A stretch of 64,000 bases of DNA from UBA1479 sp963972065 (GCA_963972065.1 CAXAVJ010000001.1:62001-126000); one strand, 5' to 3'; shown: positions 46,717 to 55,200, counted from the stretch's first letter. Translations and numbers: made by a program. The notes: generated from the letters alone by a model not told the origin.

Positions 46717-47545
46717 GGCCTTAAAGCGGTTCCGAAGTCCGTTACGTCACGGCACCCAACCGGGTGCGCGCACAAGGTTTGGTCGAACCCGCGCCGGAAG
46801 CCATGGAGCGTTACGTTACGTAGGGGGCCAAGATGACGTGTACGTATGTAAGGCCCCCGACTCCGGCGGGTTACGTGACGTAATGTTTCAGACGTGGGGG
46901 AGTTTTGCGCCCGACCCTTAAGCTTAAGGGACCATGCCCGCTGGGCGGGTTCCGGAAGGGGGCGAATCGGGCCGGGCCGACTCTTAAGCTTAAGGCGGTC
47001 TGTCGGCCCGGACGGTACGTCAATCGCGGGGCTGGCTATCGCTCGCCCCTTAAGCTTAAGGGAAAAAGCTCGTCCGCGCGCCAAGCGACAGGAGGGCGAA
47101 GGCCTTAAGGCAAGCGGACATGTTTCGCGGCTCATCATGCCGCCCGCATACTCGTGACGGCCTTAAGGCGTCCAATCCCTTTAAATGAAACGAACCCTTT
47201 AAAGGAAACGGGTTCCTTTAAAGGAGAAAAGCAACTTTCTGTCTTTTTGGCCGGGGTGCGTTTAAAGGAAAAAAGTTCGAATCCTCACGCCCGCAAACCT
47301 GTTCTTGTCGCATTTAAATCGTGCCCAACGATGCCTATTGCGAATCGCTGGCCACGGTACGTATACGCGGCAGGAAACTTCAAACCCGTATACGTATACG
47401 TTACGGGAAAGCCGCCCAGAGTCATTGATGTCAAAAATTCAGAAGACCGATACGGCACGCCCTTCTGAAAAGGGCTCAAACTGGCTTGAGCGAACCAGCG
47501 CCGGAAGCCATGGAGCGTAACGTTACGTAGGGCCCCCTACGTACA
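46675..47545. repeat. noncoding zone of clustered palindromic motif families
   Basis: About 870 bp between the excisionase-like gene and the transposon with no convincing gene. It contains CTTAAGCTTAAG four times (46675, 46917, 46983, 47049), CCTTAAGG twice (47103, 47161), TTTAAA five times (47180, 47198, 47217, 47261, 47313), then CGTATACGTATACG (47388-47401) and several TTACGTTACGTA-type motifs (46811, 46871, 47517). The motif families follow one another as separate blocks. This AT-rich palindrome content is far above chance in GC-rich DNA. It may be an origin, centromere-like or regulator-binding array. Confidence 0.7.
46785..46886 (+). repeat. direct repeat unit, copy 1
   Basis: This begins with CGAACC and the 20-bp GCGCCGGAAGCCATGGAGCG (46791-46810), followed by TTACGTTACGTAGGG, a GGGGGCC/GGCCCCC pair, then TTACGTGACGTAA, a perfect 13-bp inverted repeat. 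Copy 2 starts at 47491. The first 28 bp are almost identical between copies; the rest is similar in pattern. Confidence 0.65.
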
Positions 47546-47589
47546 TGTAACGTATGCAGCCCCCGGCTTCGGCCCGTCACATAACGTAA
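47491..47589 (+). repeat. direct repeat unit, copy 2
   Basis: It carries the same 20-bp GCGCCGGAAGCCATGGAGCG (47498-47517), then GTAACGTTAC, TACGTAGGG-CC-CCCTACGTA and a terminal TAACGTAA. The IS1595 element inserted exactly at that last motif and duplicated it. Confidence 0.65.
47582..47589. repeat. target site duplication, left copy (TAACGTAA)
   Basis: An 8-bp direct repeat abuts the left inverted repeat; the same TAACGTAA follows the right end at 50528-50535. Eight-base duplications are usual for IS1595-family insertions. Confidence 0.92.
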
Positions 47590-47613
47590 GGGGCCTATAT
47601 ATTTAACTAGCCA
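47590..47613 (+). repeat. left terminal inverted repeat of IS1595 element
   Basis: GGGGCCTATATA, four bases, ACTAGCCA. More CTAGCC/GGCTAG motifs lie inside (47625-47631 and 47642-47648), possibly transposase subsites. Confidence 0.9.
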
Positions 47614-47621
47614 CGATTTCG

Positions 47622-47680
47622 TTGACTAGCCGCATATTTTTGGCTAGTATAATCTCACACCAGTAAGGAAGTGTGAGATG
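47622..47680 (+). promoter_or_regulatory. transposase promoter and start-codon hairpin
   Basis: TTGACT (47622-47627) and TATAAT (47648-47653) are 20 bp apart, a long spacing. Immediately after, ATCTCACAC (47652-47660) and GTGTGAGAT (47671-47679) form a perfect 9-bp hairpin. Its 10-nt loop contains the AAGGAA ribosome binding site and its right arm includes the AT of the ATG start at 47678. This would limit translation of read-through or native mRNA; alternatively it is a protein-binding palindrome. Confidence 0.55.
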
Positions 47681-48607
47681 TCGAAGCCCGAAACCATCAG
47701 CCTCTACGAGTTCTTCCAGCAGTTTCCCGATGAGGAAGCCGCTAGGTTGTTCTTTGAACAGAAGCGTTGGCCAAACGGCGTCGAATGCCCGCATTGCGGA
47801 TCGCACGAAACCTCCGAATGCAAAGACCACAAGCCGATGCCATATCGGTGCCGCACGTGCCGCAAACACTTCAGCGTCCGCGTCGGCACGGTATTGGCCG
47901 AGTCTCGCCTTCCTTTGCACAAGTGGCTGATGGCGATCTACATGATGACTACGGCCCGCAAAGGCATTCCCTCGACTCAAATGGCCCGCGAACTCGGCAT
48001 CACACAAAAGACCGCGTGGTTTCTCGCACAGCGTATCCGTGAAACTTGGCTAGCTGGCGCCAACGATGATATGGGCAATCATATCCAAGCCGACGAAACC
48101 TATATTGGTGGCCGCGAAAAGAACAAACACGCCACCAAGAAGCTACGCGCTGGCCGTGGCGCCGTTGGGAAAACAGCTGTTATCGGCATGCGCGACGAGA
48201 ACAACCAAGTTCGCGCCACTCCGATTGCGGACACGAAGTCAGCAACCATTGAAGGGTTTGTCGAGACCAATGCGCCTGCTGGCGCCACAGTCGTTAGTGA
48301 TGAGTTCGCCAGTTATCGGGGGCTTGGCGACAAGGGCTTCCTTCACCACACAATCAACCACTCCGCTGGCGAATACGTTCGCCACTACTGCTTACACACA
48401 AATGGTATTGAGAGTTTCTGGGCGCTCCTAAAGCGCGGTCACTACGGTGTTTATCACTACATGAGCCCCAAACACTTACATCGATACGTCACCGAATTTG
48501 CATTCCGTCATAACACAGCACAGGCTGACACGATGACGTTCATCGAAATGACGATTGCCCGGATGATGGGCGTTCGCCTCACCTACAAGGGGCTTATCTA
48601 TGCCTAA
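47678..48607 (+). CDS. IS1595-family (ISXO2-like) DDE transposase
   Basis: 309 residues. The N-terminal zinc ribbon is VECPHCGSHETSECK plus CRTCRKHFSVRVGT, then a helix-turn-helix (MARELGITQKTAWFLAQRI). The catalytic domain shows QADETYIGG (Asp), TVVSDEFASYRG (Asp) and HTNGIESFWALLKRG (Glu). All key residues are intact, so the protein is probably active. The stop overlaps the start of the P63C gene by 8 bp. Confidence 0.95.
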   Translation: MSKPETISLYEFFQQFPDEEAARLFFEQKRWPNGVECPHCGSHETSECKDHKPMPYRCRTCRKHFSVRVGTVLAESRLPLHKWLMAIYMMTTARKGIPSTQMARELGITQKTAWFLAQRIRETWLAGANDDMGNHIQADETYIGGREKNKHATKKLRAGRGAVGKTAVIGMRDENNQVRATPIADTKSATIEGFVETNAPAGATVVSDEFASYRGLGDKGFLHHTINHSAGEYVRHYCLHTNGIESFWALLKRGHYGVYHYMSPKHLHRYVTEFAFRHNTAQADTMTFIEMTIARMMGVRLTYKGLIYA

Positions 48608-49598
48608 GAAAGACGTTATCGAGCCGATTGACGCGCCTTTCGATGCGGTTGCTAAAGCAATGGTTTCCGGCGCTGACAAGGGTGGCGCCAAGGGAAACCT
48701 CCCAGTAGCACTTTACAGCGGTATTTTGCCCATCGGGGACGTAGAACTTGATTGCGCCGTCTTAGAAGATGGAACGCGAGTCCTTTCTGAGCGCGCGGTT
48801 CACCGCGCATTCGGCAGCAAACGCGGAGGCTCGCACTGGAAGCGAATGAAGGAAAGCGAGGGTGGCGCCAACCTTCCATCATTTCTGTCCGCTACAAACC
48901 TGGCGCCATTTCTGCCGGCCTCGCTGGCGGACGATCTAATTGAACCCACACGCTATCGTCTTACCGCTGGTGGTTCGATAGCCAACGGCATGAAGGCTGA
49001 GCTTCTACCGGACATCTGCGGTGTTTGGCTTGCTGCCCGTCGTGCGGACGAACTGCATCCCTCACAAGAACATCTCGCTAAGCAAGCCGAAACCTTGATG
49101 GAGGCGTTCGCCAAAGTCGGGATCATCGCCCTCATCGATGAAGCCACAGGTTACCAGCATGATCGCGCTCACGATGCCCTGCGTCTTCTGCTCAGCAAGT
49201 ACATTGCGGAAGGTCTGCAAAAGTGGATTCACACATTTCCGGACACATTCTTTGCTGAACTTGATCGCCTTTACGGGAACCCTAAGACCAGCCCCCGAAG
49301 CCGTCCGCAATACTATGGCAAGTTCATCAACAGATACATCTATGATCCGATTGAGAACGGCTACGTGAAGGCGGAGTTGGATAAGTTGAACATTACCGAT
49401 GAAGGCAAACGAAAGGCACGATTCCATCAGTGGCTTACTGACGAGGGACGGACGATTCTTATTCGGCAGATTGGCCGTGTCGAAGGCATCATGGAGATGT
49501 GCGACGATATTGAGCACTTTAAGAAGATCGCCGCGCGCCAAAAATCCATTTCAGTGGCGCCGTACCTGTTCGATGAAATGAACCGGATTATCGACTAA
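48600..49598 (+). CDS. P63C-domain protein (IS1595 passenger)
   Basis: 332 residues. An N-terminal segment (VALYSGILPIGDVELDCAVL, then GTRVLSERAVHRAFGSKRGG) precedes a P63C-like region from about residue 185 (KYIAEGLQKWIHTFPDTFF, RPQYYGKFINRYIYDPIENG). P63C proteins are found in phages and beside transposases, and their function is unknown. Translational coupling to the transposase suggests a role in transposition or its control. Its stop overlaps that of the convergent membrane-protein gene. Confidence 0.8.
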   Translation: MPKKDVIEPIDAPFDAVAKAMVSGADKGGAKGNLPVALYSGILPIGDVELDCAVLEDGTRVLSERAVHRAFGSKRGGSHWKRMKESEGGANLPSFLSATNLAPFLPASLADDLIEPTRYRLTAGGSIANGMKAELLPDICGVWLAARRADELHPSQEHLAKQAETLMEAFAKVGIIALIDEATGYQHDRAHDALRLLLSKYIAEGLQKWIHTFPDTFFAELDRLYGNPKTSPRSRPQYYGKFINRYIYDPIENGYVKAELDKLNITDEGKRKARFHQWLTDEGRTILIRQIGRVEGIMEMCDDIEHFKKIAARQKSISVAPYLFDEMNRIID

Positions 49599-49951
49599 TC
49601 ACCCCGGCTGCTGCTCCCAAACAGGTATCCGAGAATCAGGCTTATTGTGCTCATTATCGCTGTAAGCGTTTCAGAAAACAGCTCCCACTCGCTATAGCCG
49701 AATATCAACACACCAACAAAGGCCAAAAGAACAATAGCAACAATCGCCGCGATGTTTCCCGGCTTCTCCGATTTCGACCCCCAAACTGCGCCCACCCAAC
49801 CAAGCTTGGCCTTGTGCATATTCTCTTCGTGCGCAAATAGCGCGGCTTCGTTTCTAGCCGTCTCGTCGGGAACGGGAGGCGCAACTGTTGCTTCGGACAA
49901 GTCGTCAAGACTTGCACGCGGAGGGGCTGCCTCCGGCGGTTCAGCCCCCAT
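49595..49951 (-). CDS. small two-span membrane protein, candidate toxin of a Panacea pair
   Basis: 118 residues. A charged, proline-rich head (about 1-55) is followed by two hydrophobic spans (IAAIVAIVLLAFVGVLIFGY and LTAIMSTISLILGYLFG) and a short tail. It overlaps the Panacea-domain gene by 11 bp and is translated after it. In PanA-PanT toxin-antitoxin pairs some toxins are small membrane-active proteins, so toxin is a reasonable guess, not shown. A phage-sensing or holin-like role is an alternative. Confidence 0.6.
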   Translation of the reverse strand: MGAEPPEAAPPRASLDDLSEATVAPPVPDETARNEAALFAHEENMHKAKLGWVGAVWGSKSEKPGNIAAIVAIVLLAFVGVLIFGYSEWELFSETLTAIMSTISLILGYLFGSSSRGD

Positions 49952-50423
49952 GCGCCGCGAGTTCCCTAAAATGATCGCGGATCATGTCGTTCGGAATTTC
50001 GGGCAAACCATTGGCGCGCGTAATCGACCACGGCGTTCCCGGCTGATGAGTCAGCGCCGAGAGCTGAAGGGCATTGAAGTGCCCATACTTTTGCCTAACG
50101 CGGTCAAAAATCTCATAGAAATCGGTGTTGCTCGGGGCAACGACGAATGCTTTTTCTTCATTGCCCGCCCATGACTTTGCATAAGTGGTGATCGGGTTAT
50201 TCCGATACTGTTTGAAGATATGATAGAGATCCTCTTCAACTGGGCCATACGGCCAGGCTTCAAAATGCTCGTCTATCAAGGGCTCATCATTGATTGCCAA
50301 GTTCCAACCGTGTGCCAGGTAAACTAGCTTCTGCATTTTCATTGGCGAAATCGTAGCAACCCCATCGCGGAAGTCCGCTTGGAGGAAACTGTTCGCTACA
50401 TGTTTAATTGGCACGGTAGGCAT
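49941..50423 (-). CDS. Panacea-domain (DUF4065/SocA-like) protein, candidate antitoxin
   Basis: 160 residues from MPTVPIKHVANSFLQ at 50423 (GGAGA 8 bases upstream; ten more codons are open). PMKMQKLVYLAHGWNLAIN and FEAWPYGPVEEDLYHIFKQY are the DUF4065/Panacea signature, and HQPGTPWSITRANG is the usual end motif. The domain is the antitoxin in many PanAT systems and appears in SocA/GepA proteins. Here the downstream overlapping gene would be its toxin. The pair lies within the IS1595 element. Confidence 0.85.
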   Translation of the reverse strand: MPTVPIKHVANSFLQADFRDGVATISPMKMQKLVYLAHGWNLAINDEPLIDEHFEAWPYGPVEEDLYHIFKQYRNNPITTYAKSWAGNEEKAFVVAPSNTDFYEIFDRVRQKYGHFNALQLSALTHQPGTPWSITRANGLPEIPNDMIRDHFRELAAHGG

Positions 50424-50503
50424 GATTCTGTCTCCGTTCCCTATATGGTCCATTTCGACGGCAACTTCAATCCCATGTGCTAGCCAGAGCGGTGGCGGCC
50501 TCT

Positions 50504-50527
50504 TGGCTAGTCATGTATATAGGCCCC
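50504..50527 (-). repeat. right terminal inverted repeat of IS1595 element
   Basis: Read on the minus strand it is GGGGCCTATATA, CATG, ACTAGCCA, matching the left end at 21 of 24 positions. Confidence 0.9.
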
Positions 50528-50535
50528 TAACGTAA
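50528..50535. repeat. target site duplication, right copy (TAACGTAA)
   Basis: This is identical to 47582-47589 and directly outside the right inverted repeat. Confidence 0.92.
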
Positions 50536-50832
50536 GGGGTCGTGATTTTTGGGGAGACCTCATCGTTCGCTTTGACTTTAGCAAAACCAGACGACACGAC
50601 GCGACCAAACAACGCGGATCGGACGGATTGGCCGCTAAAGGAACAGGTGGACGTGAAGGAGTCTATCGAACACAGAGTTACGTTACGTAGCGCGAGACGG
50701 CGGCGGTATTCATCCGCTAAAATTTAAAGCGCCCCCCCTGACGGGAAGGGGCCGGGTCTGCTCAACCCGGTTAATTGACGATCAAAACCTGAACCGTCTT
50801 AAAATATGAATGGGCGCAACCTGGAGGGTGCA
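50536..50832. other. noncoding remainder of the palindrome zone
   Basis: Continues the region interrupted by the transposon. It carries one more GTTACGTTACGTAG motif (50680-50693) and AATTTAAA at about 50720, plus a CCGGGT/ACCCGG hairpin (50752-50770) without a T run. No gene is convincing. It lies downstream of the REC-kinase gene. Confidence 0.5.
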
Positions 50833-52281
50833 TCATTGATTATTGAAATCTATAATTTCTCTTTTTTTGCAATCAGCCACATCGGGATAGGTTAAATACT
50901 TTTGAGCATAGGCCCTTATACAGAGTGAAAATAAATGTTTTTCATCAGCTGATAATTTATCGGAAATAGAAAAACACCTACCTATACCCTCAAACATAGG
51001 ATCATTGAAAAAAGTGCCGTCAATAAGATTTGGCAAGCGAACTCTGATATCAGAAAAGACCCAGGCATCAAGAATGAATTTTGCGCAATCAACGATTGGA
51101 TACCCTTCTTTTTTAAAATTTGCGAAATCAATCAATAGCCCTGTGCCATTGGATACCAACAAATTTCTGCAATGCAAATCTCCATGCTGAGGGCCCTTTA
51201 AGACTGTAACCGTGCAATCTAGGTTGGCATCTTCCGATCTATTGAAGAGATTCTGGATTACCGGATCGGATAAAGATTCTTCGTTTGAAAAAGAAATATT
51301 TTGCTCCAAAATTCGCCGAGGAACCGCGGAGGATTTCGAGCAATCCCGATAGAACTCTTTCAAGGTGCCCAAAATGACCTTAGAGGATCTCTCCCAACCG
51401 TTTTGGTGAAGGTTATCAAGAAAGGAAACTCCATCCTCATCGAACTCGTAGGCAATTGCCGCCAGATCGTTTACGCAGACTACGTTCCACCAGTACGGCG
51501 GAACCGAAAATTTTCTCGAATAACCAAGCTCGAACATATGCCGGTGGCATTGAATTTCTTCATTTATTTTTGATTTTCTTATGCCAAATTTGAAAATCCA
51601 AGAAGACACTCTTCCATTTCGCACGCAATTCAGTCGAACGACGCTAATTCCTGAAAACCCCTGTATTATTTTATCAACAGTTATGGTTTCTGCGTCGAAT
51701 CCAAATTTTTTAATGAGATTTTCTGTTTTGGATATCCCAAATTTTAAAAATTCATTATTAACAGACTCCCCATACTCAAGTTCGGGGCTTTTCGATTTGT
51801 AATTTTTGACGTCAGAAATCGATCGACCTGTCAACGCTGCCAACCTATTTTCGGTAGAGGTGGTAATCAATGAATTCCACTGCAAAGAATTTGTGGTCGT
51901 TTCGGCAAAAAACGATTTTGCGAGGACGCCATCGAAACCCCAAGGGGTGGTCTTGCTAAGAACCTCAGAATGCCCATCCACATAATTACTAACTAATAAT
52001 ACTGGAATCCAAGGTGCAATTGATCGCACAAAAGGGAGAACTTCATCTCGTCCTACGTAGTCTTGTGGGGTCAATCCGTCGCCAGTTCGTACGTAAGGCG
52101 TAAATTCCAGATCGGTTAAAATGATAGAAGTTCGATCTATATTGGATTTATCAGATGCATATTCAATGAATTCATCAAGAGATTCTAAGCACACCACCTC
52201 TGCATTCGGATCAAAATCCCGAATAGCTTTTCCCGTTTCTCGTAAAAATGACCCGTCATTATCAATCACGCATATTGTCAT
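50833..52281 (-). CDS. response-regulator receiver fused to APH-like kinase
   Basis: 482 residues from the ATG at 52281, which overlaps the stop of the preceding gene as ATGA; 15 more codons are open upstream. Residues 1-130 are a canonical receiver: Asp7/Asp9 (VIDNDG), phosphoacceptor Asp57 (ILTDLEF), Ser99 and Lys122 (LAKSFF). From about 200 on there is an aminoglycoside-phosphotransferase/choline-kinase-like fold: Lys231 in WIFKFG, then QHGDLHCRN (366-373) and LLIDFANF with Asp385. All catalytic residues are present. It resembles kinases tagged TCAD9 in predicted conflict systems, but that link is tentative. The gene is AT-rich. Confidence 0.82.
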   Translation of the reverse strand: MTICVIDNDGSFLRETGKAIRDFDPNAEVVCLESLDEFIEYASDKSNIDRTSIILTDLEFTPYVRTGDGLTPQDYVGRDEVLPFVRSIAPWIPVLLVSNYVDGHSEVLSKTTPWGFDGVLAKSFFAETTTNSLQWNSLITTSTENRLAALTGRSISDVKNYKSKSPELEYGESVNNEFLKFGISKTENLIKKFGFDAETITVDKIIQGFSGISVVRLNCVRNGRVSSWIFKFGIRKSKINEEIQCHRHMFELGYSRKFSVPPYWWNVVCVNDLAAIAYEFDEDGVSFLDNLHQNGWERSSKVILGTLKEFYRDCSKSSAVPRRILEQNISFSNEESLSDPVIQNLFNRSEDANLDCTVTVLKGPQHGDLHCRNLLVSNGTGLLIDFANFKKEGYPIVDCAKFILDAWVFSDIRVRLPNLIDGTFFNDPMFEGIGRCFSISDKLSADEKHLFSLCIRAYAQKYLTYPDVADCKKREIIDFNNQ

Positions 52282-55200
52282 TTCTTTGACTCCAGTACAT
52301 TTTCTTGAGGCCAGCAGGGTATCCATATATTAACCTTTGGGTTGCCGGAAGCCTCTCCTGCGTCGATATTCAATCTGCCCCCGAAAGGAAGTAGCGCGTC
52401 GTTAATTCTTGATATGCCCCCCTTTATTCTTTTGTTCGTCCAGGGTGCATTTTGACGAATTTCTAGTACGACAAACGACTCATCCGCTCTCTTAAACTCG
52501 AATTCAATTTTTGTACCGGTGTCGGTGTGCACAGCAAAATTATCTAAAACATTGAATATTATTTCCGACAAAATTCCATCAGTCGATGCCAGTGATGGAC
52601 AATCAGGAGATAATTTAAGGCTTACGTCGGAACGTTCGATCCCTAGCACTTTTGCCAACTCGTCAATCATTTGACTGCATTTGGCCGGGCGAACCGCGAG
52701 GTTGTCTATGGATTTAACAAAACGCCTCTGCGCTTTTCGAAGTTCAGTGAGTACATCTCTCAACGAGGCGTGATCAACGTCAAACAGGCTATATACATTT
52801 TGAATTTTTCTGGCGGTGGCAACCAACGTTTCCCAACCTTCGGACAAACCCTTCATAATTTCTCTAGGCAGCTTTTGCCAAATCGCTGAATTTTGAAATT
52901 TTGAAAATAGCTCCTCGGCTTTCTGGTAACCTTCTTTATTAAAACGATCGAGCAGCGGCTTGAGTTCATCGACGCTGCATTCTTTTCCACAGGCAGTTTC
53001 TATAAAACCGAGGTTGTTCTGCCAGCCATGACTGCGAATAAGGAGGCCGCGAAGATTTCCAAGCGCTTCTAAGCCAGTCGAGATTACTCTAGTCGCCGTG
53101 TATTTACGGGCCTCAACAAAGAGGGGGCGAAGTTCTGTAGAAACACGGTCTGAATCAACAGTCAAAATATCCCACAGCTTTGTTGATGCTAAAATAACTT
53201 CGATTATAGAAGAAATTATAAGCTGTTTATTATTATAATGTTCGTTTATTACAGATTTAATAAATTGCGCATTGACTTGCTCCGGAAATAAAATCAATAA
53301 ACCGCGTAATTCTAAATATAAGTTATTTGAATCTGGGAGTCCCTGAGACAGTCTGGATTCTACAACTTTCTGTAAATGTTCCGAAACTTGTAGAATGCGA
53401 CGTATTTGTCCAATTTCTGCCTCGTTCGACACCCCCCGCCCAACTCCTATTGTTAGGCAAGGAAGGCAATCTCCATCTTCAGTCGCAACCCTTAAAGTGT
53501 CGACGAGTTCAGGCGAGGTAGTTGCGTTTTTTAACAAGCTAAAAAAATATGCTTCCCGATCAGGTCTTTCTGGAACTTTAGTCAAGTCCCCAAATAGATT
53601 CACACTTTGAACATCGACAGCTTTAAATTCGGCGATAATATCTTCGACCGCGCGAGCTAGAATCGGAAATTCCCTCTCGCAGTTTTTTAATTGGTCATTA
53701 AGCCGTATAGAAAGCGCGCATGATGGACAGTTCGCCGCATCGTAAGACACAAGTGGGAAGCTGCTGAAAAATGTGATTCTGCAGGAGGCCTGCCCATACG
53801 CTCCAATCTTACTGAAAAAGACAAGCGACCTAGGGTCCGTCCGAGCGATGACGGTAGACACGACTATTTGTTTCGCTTTGTCTCCAGCAAACTCCATGCA
53901 CCAACGCACCGTTTTTCCAGAGGCAAATGCTGGGATAACGAACCAAAATATCTCTCCTTCTGGTGTGACCGGCGGGGCAAAAAGGTCGTCTTTTAATACG
54001 AGTTGAGGCGTCCTTAGATTCTCTTCCCTGGCAAATAGCTCAACTATATTTATGAGCCCTGTGCCCTCATCTAAACAAAAAATATTTATGTCTTTGGTCG
54101 CGCCTTTTTGAACGGAAAATTCTAGAAAATCTTCTTTTAACCACGCCATTAATTCAGAAGACATTTCCTTTATTAAATTTGGAAAATGCAGAAAGTAATT
54201 AAAGTGCTTTTCATTCTTGGTGAAATGTCCAACGTACAACGCGTCTGCGCCAGCGGCCCTTTCCAACAGTTCTTCAAGAGGCATGCGCCCAATTAGTGCG
54301 GCGGAATCATCTTTAGTTTGTGAAAAGTAACGTGTGGGCGAGTTGGTCTGAGGATCAACCACAAAGACATTTTCTCTCCTTGCATGTGGAGGCCTCTGAT
54401 CGACAATCTGTAAGTCATCCTGATGTATCGACTGGAGCTTAATGTCGTGAGATTTTTCCTGAGTTGGCACATTAAAATAATCATGAAACTTGTCGCTGTG
54501 ACTGTCTACTAGGCACAGTATGGATGCAGCCTCGGGGCGAGCATACATCTGGAAAAATTTGGTAATATTTCGCCCTTTACAGATCACATCCGAAAAAAAC
54601 AAAATTGTGCCACCGTCTATACAAGCAGAGGACGCTTCCACCAATGAAGATGCCGTGTTTTTTGACGTTAGGTGCGAAATTATCGGGCATTGATCTCCCA
54701 GAACGCCCAGCGTAGTTTCAAAAAAATCCAAAAGGTAGTGAGCGTTTACAAAAACTATTTTTGGAGATAAGGCCTTAACTTTCTCAAGAAGCCAGCTTCC
54801 GAAAACAAGTCTGACGTGCCTCGTAGATAATAGCCGGCGGGTTTCGTAAAATTTTTGTGTGTAATAGGTATTCTCGATAAAAAAGAAACCGTTTTCATGA
54901 TATGTAGGTGGCGATGTAATGTATTCTTTGATGTATTTTTCGCGACACGTTGACAATATAAATTCACTTGATAGGACTTCCCCGCTTGGGTGACGTATGT
55001 TTCCATCAATGATGTCAGTACTGCGTCCCTCTATTTGAATGCCGAACTGGCAAAGATCGAATGGGTTTCCAGATAATAGGCTGTATCCGGGAAATCTAAA
55101 TTCATCAGCTAAAGTTTCGTTCTTTCTAGAAATCTCTGCCCACTCATCTCTGGCGGTTTTGACGTACTGAGACCCTTCAAATACTAGAACAACGCTCTTC

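Larger units (their letters stand above)
47590..50527. mobile_element. complete IS1595-family transposon with passenger genes
   Basis: 2938 bp with 24-bp terminal inverted repeats of the form GGGGCCTATATA-N4-ACTAGCCA (21 of 24 identical) and an 8-bp target duplication. It encodes the DDE transposase, an overlapping P63C-domain gene, and a convergent Panacea-domain gene with a small membrane protein. IS1595-family members with passenger genes are known (ISNwi1-type); the toxin-antitoxin-like cargo is notable. Intact ends and genes suggest a recent insertion. Confidence 0.92.

Noticed and set aside
46917..47060. CRISPR-like array because of identical 12-bp units with unrelated 54-bp spacers
   Set aside because: The repeats are too short, there are only three at this spacing, they are fully palindromic, and no cas genes are present.
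46713..47138. A repetitive LKLKG-containing protein encoded across the palindrome zone
   Set aside because: The LKLK peptides arise because CTTAAGCTTAAG reads the same on both strands. The sequence between them is not protein-like and equally open frames exist on the other strand.
47154..47468. A 104-residue protein on the plus strand through the TTTAAA and GTATAC blocks
   Set aside because: Its repeats (YVY, FK) are by-products of the palindromes, and there is no ribosome binding site or family likeness. It could be revisited if conserved.
50752..50770. Intrinsic terminator for the receiver-kinase operon
   Set aside because: CCGGGT/ACCCGG forms a hairpin but no T run follows in either direction.
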